Origin: Pseudomonadota bacterium
GTDB taxonomy: Bacteria > Pseudomonadota > Gammaproteobacteria > Burkholderiales > Ferrovaceae
Reading direction: 5' to 3'
NCBI GenBank assembly: GCA_021794775.1
Contig: JAJYQG010000228.1
Span: 1-8,063, forward strand
DNA: 8,063 nt
Shown here: one piece after another, positions 7,061-8,063 of the stretch
How the letters are laid out: each line of letters begins with the position of its first letter
Position numbering within the stretch: the stretch's first letter is position 1
Position numbers and translations under genes: made by a program
The notes under the pieces: model-generated
Told to the model about the DNA's origin: nothing
What the model saw: only the letters and a program-made list of their open reading frames with translations
Database searches by the model: none

Positions 7061-7066
7061 CCCCCT
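7061..7066 (-). promoter_or_regulatory. Ribosome binding site for dacA
   Basis: On the minus strand AGGGGG ends 4 bases before the ATG at 7056, in the 11-base gap after the ketoacyl synthase stop. It favours this ATG over the TTG at 7071. Confidence 0.55.
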
Positions 7067-7067
7067 G

Positions 7068-8063
7068 TCAACGGTAGCGGCGTGCGATCAGCACCGCATT
7101 GTTGCCGCCAAAACCGAAAGAGTTGCTCATGACGACCTCCATGTGTGGCAACGGGCGCGCACCTTCGCGCACATAGTCCAGATCACATTCGCTGTCTTCC
7201 TGCTCCAGATGGGCGGTAGGAGGCGCCACACGACGTTGCAAAGCGCCCAGGGCGGCCACCATTTCAACGGCTCCGGAAGCCCCCATGAGATGACCGTGCA
7301 ACGCTTTCGTGGCGCTGACCGGAATACGGTAAGCCTCTGCACCAAAAACCAGCTTCAAAGCGCGGGTCTCGACGCCATCGCCCACCACGGTGCCCGTGCC
7401 ATGCGCATTGATGGCATCGATCTGAGCGGGTTCGAGAGAGGCCATGTCCAACGCCGCACGAATGGCCCGTGCCTGCCCTGCCGCATCGGGTTGGGTGATA
7501 TGCCCCGCATCGGTGCTGTTGCCGTAACCCACGATTTCGGCCAGGATGGTCGCACCACGGGCCAGAGCCGACGCTTCGCTTTCCAGCACCAGCGCGGCCG
7601 CACCCTCGCCCAGCACAAAACCGGAACGGTCCTTGGCAAAAGGACGACAGGAGGTTTCCGGCGCGTGCGCATCGGGTTTGGCCAATGTCTGCAACGATTC
7701 CCAGGCTTTCATCACCCCCAAGGTCAGAAGGGCCTCACTGCCCCCGGTCAGTGCGTAGCGCACACGACCCTGACGAATGGCCATGAAGGCTTCACCGATG
7801 GCCACGGCCGAGGAAGAACAGGCCGAACTGTACGTCATGCTTGGACCACGAATTTTGTATTCGATGCCGAGCTGCCCCGTTGAACCATTGGCCATGAACG
7901 CCACGATGGTCGTCGGGCGTGGACGCGCCGTGGCATCCAGCAGGGACTCCATATAGGCTTGTTCGAGAGTGGCCGCCCCACCCATGCCGGTTCCCCAGAA
8001 AAGACCACAATCCAGGCCAGCCTCTGCCGAAAAATCGATTCCCGACTGGGTTACCGCTTCTTT
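7068..8063 (-). CDS. Beta-ketoacyl-ACP synthase, FabF/KAS II-like, N-terminus outside the window
   Basis: This condensing enzyme joins malonyl-ACP to an acyl chain in type II fatty acid (or related) synthesis in the cytoplasm. The frame is open to base 8063, so the gene enters from the right; 331 residues are visible. About 80 N-terminal residues are missing if it is FabF-sized. The catalytic Cys lies in YSSACSSSA (codon 7818-7820), the first His in NAHGTGT (codon 7401-7403), the Lys in SATKALHGH (codon 7305-7307), and the second His in GHLMGASGAVE (codon 7290-7292). The two His are 37 residues apart, as in E. coli FabF. It departs from housekeeping FabF in having ACSSSAVAIGEA around the Cys and a C-terminal GFGGNNAVLI where E. 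coli FabF has GFGGTNG. I therefore give no symbol: it may be FabF or a specialised paralogue. It ends 11 bases before dacA and is probably in the same operon. Confidence 0.9.
   Translation of the reverse strand, partial: KEAVTQSGIDFSAEAGLDCGLFWGTGMGGAATLEQAYMESLLDATARPRPTTIVAFMANGSTGQLGIEYKIRGPSMTYSSACSSSAVAIGEAFMAIRQGRVRYALTGGSEALLTLGVMKAWESLQTLAKPDAHAPETSCRPFAKDRSGFVLGEGAAALVLESEASALARGATILAEIVGYGNSTDAGHITQPDAAGQARAIRAALDMASLEPAQIDAINAHGTGTVVGDGVETRALKLVFGAEAYRIPVSATKALHGHLMGASGAVEMVAALGALQRRVAPPTAHLEQEDSECDLDYVREGARPLPHMEVVMSNSFGFGGNNAVLIARRYR

Noticed and set aside
7029..7883. + strand open frame opposite the ketoacyl synthase
   Set aside because: Antisense shadow; the minus-strand frame carries the catalytic Cys, His, Lys and His of a ketoacyl synthase.
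1..8063. Search for mobile elements, tRNA/rRNA, CRISPR arrays, toxin-antitoxin or defence genes
   Set aside because: No terminal repeats, transposase motifs, tRNA-like structures or spaced direct repeats were seen. The DNA is accounted for by housekeeping genes of even codon usage.

Overview
The window is ordinary, densely coding chromosomal DNA from a proteobacterium. It is moderately GC-rich, and almost every base lies in a gene. It holds seven complete genes and two genes cut by the window edges. Gene content (PBP2-RodA-RlpA facing LipA-LipB-DUF493-D-amino acid aminotransferase-DacA) suggests a beta- or gammaproteobacterium. The D-amino acid aminotransferase between dacA and the DUF493 gene recalls betaproteobacteria more than enterics, but that placement is from memory of gene order, not from a search.

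Left arm, + strand (1-3206): the end of mrdA (PBP2 transpeptidase), rodA (SEDS glycosyltransferase, overlapping mrdA by 20 bases) and rlpA (short septal-type lipoprotein with a double-psi beta-barrel, TTG start, ribosome binding site overlapping the rodA stop). This is the lateral-wall synthesis set. PBP2 and RodA form the elongasome polymerase/cross-linking pair; RlpA acts on glycan strands.

Right arm, - strand (8063-3210, transcribed right to left): the 3' part of a FabF-type ketoacyl synthase, dacA (D,D-carboxypeptidase), a D-amino acid aminotransferase, a DUF493/YbeD protein, lipB (octanoyltransferase) and lipA (lipoyl synthase). Junctions are very tight: 11 bases, a 4-base ATGA overlap, 0 bases, 6 bases, then another ATGA overlap. 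This looks like one translationally coupled operon whose promoter lies to the right of the window. Its themes are D-alanine turnover (DacA and Dat) and protein lipoylation (LipB and LipA), with the ketoacyl synthase supplying or shaping acyl-ACP.

The arms converge, with only 3 bases between the rlpA and lipA stop codons and no recognisable terminator. There is no RNA gene, mobile element, CRISPR array or long non-coding stretch. I found no new multi-gene system. The items most worth checking are the RlpA variant (no SPOR domain, Asp at the expected catalytic Glu), the divergent ketoacyl synthase, the in-frame stop-separated DUF493/LipB junction, homopolymer runs in conserved codons, and an 8-bp inverted repeat inside dat.
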